Assembly (NCBI RefSeq): GCF_034521915.1
Contig: NZ_JAXHLU010000015.1
Coordinates: 62,001-126,000 of the forward strand
Origin: Fodinibius sp034521915
GTDB lineage: Bacteria > Bacteroidota > Rhodothermia > Balneolales > Balneolaceae
Length of the DNA stretch: 64,000 nt
Reading direction: 5' to 3'
The translations under genes were made by a program, and so were the position numbers. Below are positions 63,148 to 64,000 of this stretch, piece after piece (position 1 is the first letter of the stretch; each line of letters opens with the position of its first letter). The notes below the pieces were generated by a model that was not told the DNA's origin, did no database searches, and saw only the letters and a program-made list of their open reading frames with translations.

Positions 63148-64000
63148 ATGGACAACCGGTTTTCTTCCAGAATAGCATTTTTGAGTGTCTTGGTATTTGT
63201 TTTTCAACTTGCTCTATTCAATACTGCCAGTGCACAGGATTCCACATCAACAGCTACGTTACTGGGATGGGAGCAGAGAATCCGAAATTTTATGCTGGAT
63301 CGTTCTCATAATTACGGTGGCACTCATTTTAATCGAGGATTGTTTCGCGAGCATCTTAACGAAATGAGTCCCGAGCACAATCTGGATTTAATTACTTACC
63401 GATTTACGTTATTTCAGGATTATGATTTTGAACAAGCTGAGAATGCGTATCGAATGACGACAGGCAGTTTAAATGCCACGGATTTTGCGGTCGAAAATAC
63501 GATTAAAAGTGATATTACTTTTAATAATAAGAATCAACTTTCTATTGATGGGTATCATGCAGAAAACATTCGTGCAAATCGATTTCTGTTCAATCTCGGC
63601 TATACCAGAAATATTACTGGCAAGCACTATTTAGGAGTGAGTCATACACTGAGCCAGGAAAAAGCCGATCTTGATGCTACTTTGTTCTATCGGTACGGAA
63701 ACTTTGATGACGGTATGATTGAAGTGAGTGCAAGTATACTTGATTGGGGCAGTAATGTTGTTCAGGATTTAGCAAAAGACAGTCGAAATAAATGGAATAA
63801 ACGGTACGAGGTTACTCACCAATATTCCAATAGTCCGGAATTGTTTTCGCTGAAATATACGAGCTCCCAATCCAATAGGTTGAAAATAGAATTTATGGGA
63901 GGCTTGCAAACGTATTCGCGAAAAAGGGTAGAAGTACATGCCGATACCAGTAACTATATCGATGAAGAGTGGGCGCATTATGTGGGGGGATTGGTTGAAT
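63148..64000 (+). CDS. Secreted, probable outer-membrane protein, N-terminal part (runs off the window)
   Basis: ATG at 63148 with an open frame to the window end (about 284 residues seen). The signal peptide has a hydrophobic core FLSVLVFVFQLALFN and cleavage near TASAQ. After a helical stretch, the sequence alternates polar and hydrophobic residues (NLGYTRNITGKHYLGVSHTLSQ, KYTSSQSNRLKIEFMGGL), as in beta-barrel strands. I do not recognise the family, and C-terminal evidence is missing. The plus-strand ATG is 158 bases from the cysteine desulfurase start, and the two are divergent. Confidence 0.65.
   Translation, partial: MDNRFSSRIAFLSVLVFVFQLALFNTASAQDSTSTATLLGWEQRIRNFMLDRSHNYGGTHFNRGLFREHLNEMSPEHNLDLITYRFTLFQDYDFEQAENAYRMTTGSLNATDFAVENTIKSDITFNNKNQLSIDGYHAENIRANRFLFNLGYTRNITGKHYLGVSHTLSQEKADLDATLFYRYGNFDDGMIEVSASILDWGSNVVQDLAKDSRNKWNKRYEVTHQYSNSPELFSLKYTSSQSNRLKIEFMGGLQTYSRKRVEVHADTSNYIDEEWAHYVGGLVE

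Noticed and set aside
1..64000. tRNA, rRNA, CRISPR arrays, prophage or insertion sequences
   Set aside because: I saw no tRNA-like cloverleaf, no array of equally spaced repeats, no transposase or integrase, and no phage structural genes.

Overview
The window is a gene-dense chromosomal stretch of moderate, slightly AT-rich composition from a didermic bacterium. It most resembles the Bacteroidota/Rhodothermota/Balneolota group, and Balneolota is my best guess. This rests on a SprA/Sov-type type IX secretion translocon with a separate T9SS plug lipoprotein, an OstA-like/LptC pair, a 29-residue AURKAIP1/COX24-type basic protein, a GH97 glucosidase, an RRM protein and a TAnnTTTG-like promoter -7 element upstream of guaB. 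I found no tRNA, rRNA, CRISPR array, prophage or insertion sequence. Almost everything is core or housekeeping, so unusual signals are local.

Layout. 1-3.3 kb: 3' part of glgC, then a leftward group (ansA, a DEDDy exonuclease, a DUF2927 lipoprotein). 3.5-5.6 kb: an EF-G paralogue. 5.7-10.0 kb: leftward AGCS symporter, upp, lptC and OstA-like gene. 10.2-11.5 kb: HU, the tiny COX24-type gene and an orphan. 11.5-25.1 kb: a long rightward cluster of rqcH-like NFACT gene, aroK, aroB, tamB, rnr and a metalloprotease/beta-propeller/Omp85 fusion. 25.2-29.2 kb: leftward T9SS plug, dapF, holB and ccmB. 29.3-33.7 kb: rightward ptsN-like, dacB, a sigma-54 response regulator and a frameshifted folD. 33.7-36.2 kb: GH97 with an orphan downstream. 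36.3-38.3 kb: an orphan and guaB. 38.3-40.8 kb: lptG and a frameshifted lptF. 41.1-48.3 kb: sprA. 48.4-50.6 kb: lnt and rsmI. 50.8-53.2 kb: a VOC protein, grpE and dnaJ. 53.3-58.9 kb: leftward ATP-grasp, an operon of CmtR-like regulator, metal P-type ATPase and methyltransferase, then RRM protein, GNAT and Fur. 59.1-60.9 kb: a fatty acyl-CoA synthetase. 61.0-63.0 kb: a palindromic intergenic repeat, a LOG-family gene and a frameshifted cysteine desulfurase. 63.1 kb to the end: the start of a secreted, probably outer-membrane protein.

The unifying theme is the cell envelope. LPS transport (LptC, OstA-like, LptF, LptG), lipoprotein maturation (Lnt), asymptotic outer-membrane assembly (TamB and an Omp85-fold protein), type IX secretion (SprA, plug) and peptidoglycan (DacB, DapF) are all represented.

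The points most worth checking are the three-module protease/propeller/Omp85 protein near tamB, the CmtR-like three-cysteine regulator with a P-type ATPase whose usual CPC motif reads CAC, and three single-base insertions that break conserved genes (folD, lptF, cysteine desulfurase). The insertions look more like sequence errors than decay. I found no clear multi-gene system that I would call wholly undescribed.
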